Shown here piece by piece: positions 57,414-57,685 of a DNA stretch of 57,685 bases. Source of the stretch: Hydrogenophaga sp. (GTDB taxonomy: Bacteria; Pseudomonadota; Gammaproteobacteria; Burkholderiales; Burkholderiaceae_C). The DNA is taken from the NCBI RefSeq assembly GCF_018780385.1, contig NZ_JADMJO010000103.1, forward strand, positions 1 to 57,685. Direction: 5' to 3'. The position numbers and the translations under genes were made by a program. The number at the start of each line of letters is the position of its first letter. Positions within the stretch are counted from its first letter, which is position 1. The notes beneath the pieces are model-generated. The model saw only the letters and a list, made by a program, of their open reading frames with translations. It was not told the DNA's origin and did no database searches.

Positions 57414-57438
57414 GCTGGCGTCGGGCCGACCCGCCAGC
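57414..57438 (-). promoter_or_regulatory. hairpin between nusG and rplK
   Basis: GCTGGCG (57414-57420) pairs with CGCCAGC (57432-57438), 12 bases beyond the nusG stop. No T run follows, so it is probably not a full terminator. The 115-base spacer would also contain the L1-binding leader of rplK if regulation is as in E. coli. Confidence 0.45.
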
Positions 57439-57449
57439 ACCTGAAACGA

Positions 57450-57685
57450 TCAGGTCTTCTCGACCTGGCTGAATTCGAGCTCGACGGGGGTCGCGCGACC
57501 GAAGATGGTCACCGACACGCGCATCTTGTTCTTCTCGTAGTTGACTTCTTCGACCGTGCCGTTGAAGTCGGTGAAGGGGCCTTCCTTCACACGCACGTAT
57601 TCGCCGACGACGAACTCCACCTTGTGGCGGGGCTTGTCGGTGCCTTCCTGCATCTGGTTGACGATCTTCTGAACGTCTTCCTCGG
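57450..57685 (-). CDS. nusG: transcription termination/antitermination protein NusG (partial, 5' part cut)
   Basis: The last about 78 codons; the gene continues beyond the right edge. The C-terminal KOW domain is complete: [57 protein letters not shown]. It is preceded in frame by [14 protein letters not shown]. NusG binds RNA polymerase and Rho or ribosomal S10. The next gene in the same direction is rplK, the usual order. Confidence 0.97.
   Translation of the reverse strand, partial: EEDVQKIVNQMQEGTDKPRHKVEFVVGEYVRVKEGPFTDFNGTVEEVNYEKNKMRVSVTIFGRATPVELEFSQVEKT

Overview
The window reads as chromosomal DNA of a GC-rich betaproteobacterium, order Burkholderiales, most likely family Comamonadaceae (Hydrogenophaga-like). 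This is inferred from high similarity to remembered family sequences, the rsmB-DUF4390-ntrYX gene order, a PEP-CTERM protein, and GC-rich dispersed repeats. Species-level placement cannot be made by eye. Most of the window is ordinary, densely packed chromosome with many 1-4 base gene overlaps.

Layout. 1-374: leftward strong promoter and a structured leader. 0.4-4.5 kb: Uup-type ABC-F ATPase translationally coupled to a BarA-like hybrid histidine kinase. 4.5-12.3 kb: a MocR-type regulator divergent from a seven-gene run (LysE exporter, EamA transporter, PLP aminotransferase, GST, PhzF-like, VOC-like, threonine-dehydratase-like), which looks like one amino-acid handling operon with a clear palindromic operator. 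12.3-17.6 kb: second hybrid kinase, histidine phosphatase, creatininase-family protein, cyclopropane-fatty-acid-synthase-like methyltransferase. 17.8-24.5 kb: DsbD-like protein, exported redoxin, hemE, a DnaA-box-bearing intergenic region, priA. 24.5-32.2 kb: degenerate receiver protein plus GAF protein, AEC transporter, rep helicase, a small exported protein, a PEP-CTERM protein behind a sigma-54-type promoter, a TPR protein and a small unknown.

32.3-39.1 kb: an integrated mobile element of about 6.7 kb inside tRNA-Phe, bounded by a 47-bp perfect direct repeat of the tRNA 3' part. It carries a tyrosine integrase, a DUF4224-like small protein, a filamentous-phage (gene II/X) type replication protein, a probable ssDNA-binding protein, two helix-turn-helix regulators and small unknowns, but no recognisable coat, assembly ATPase or export gene. 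A low-GC 355-codon gene of unknown function sits between integrase and the right attachment site. This satellite-like inovirus-derived element, with its unknown cargo, is the best candidate for something undescribed.

39.2-46.1 kb: ntrX-like/ntrY-like two-component pair, DUF4390 protein, rsmB, M48 peptidase, LemA. 46.2-57.7 kb: the end of the nusG-rplK-rplA-rplJ-rplL-rpoB-rpoC block, closed by a strong intrinsic terminator; nusG is cut by the window edge. All identifications are from reading translated sequence and motif memory; no database search was run.
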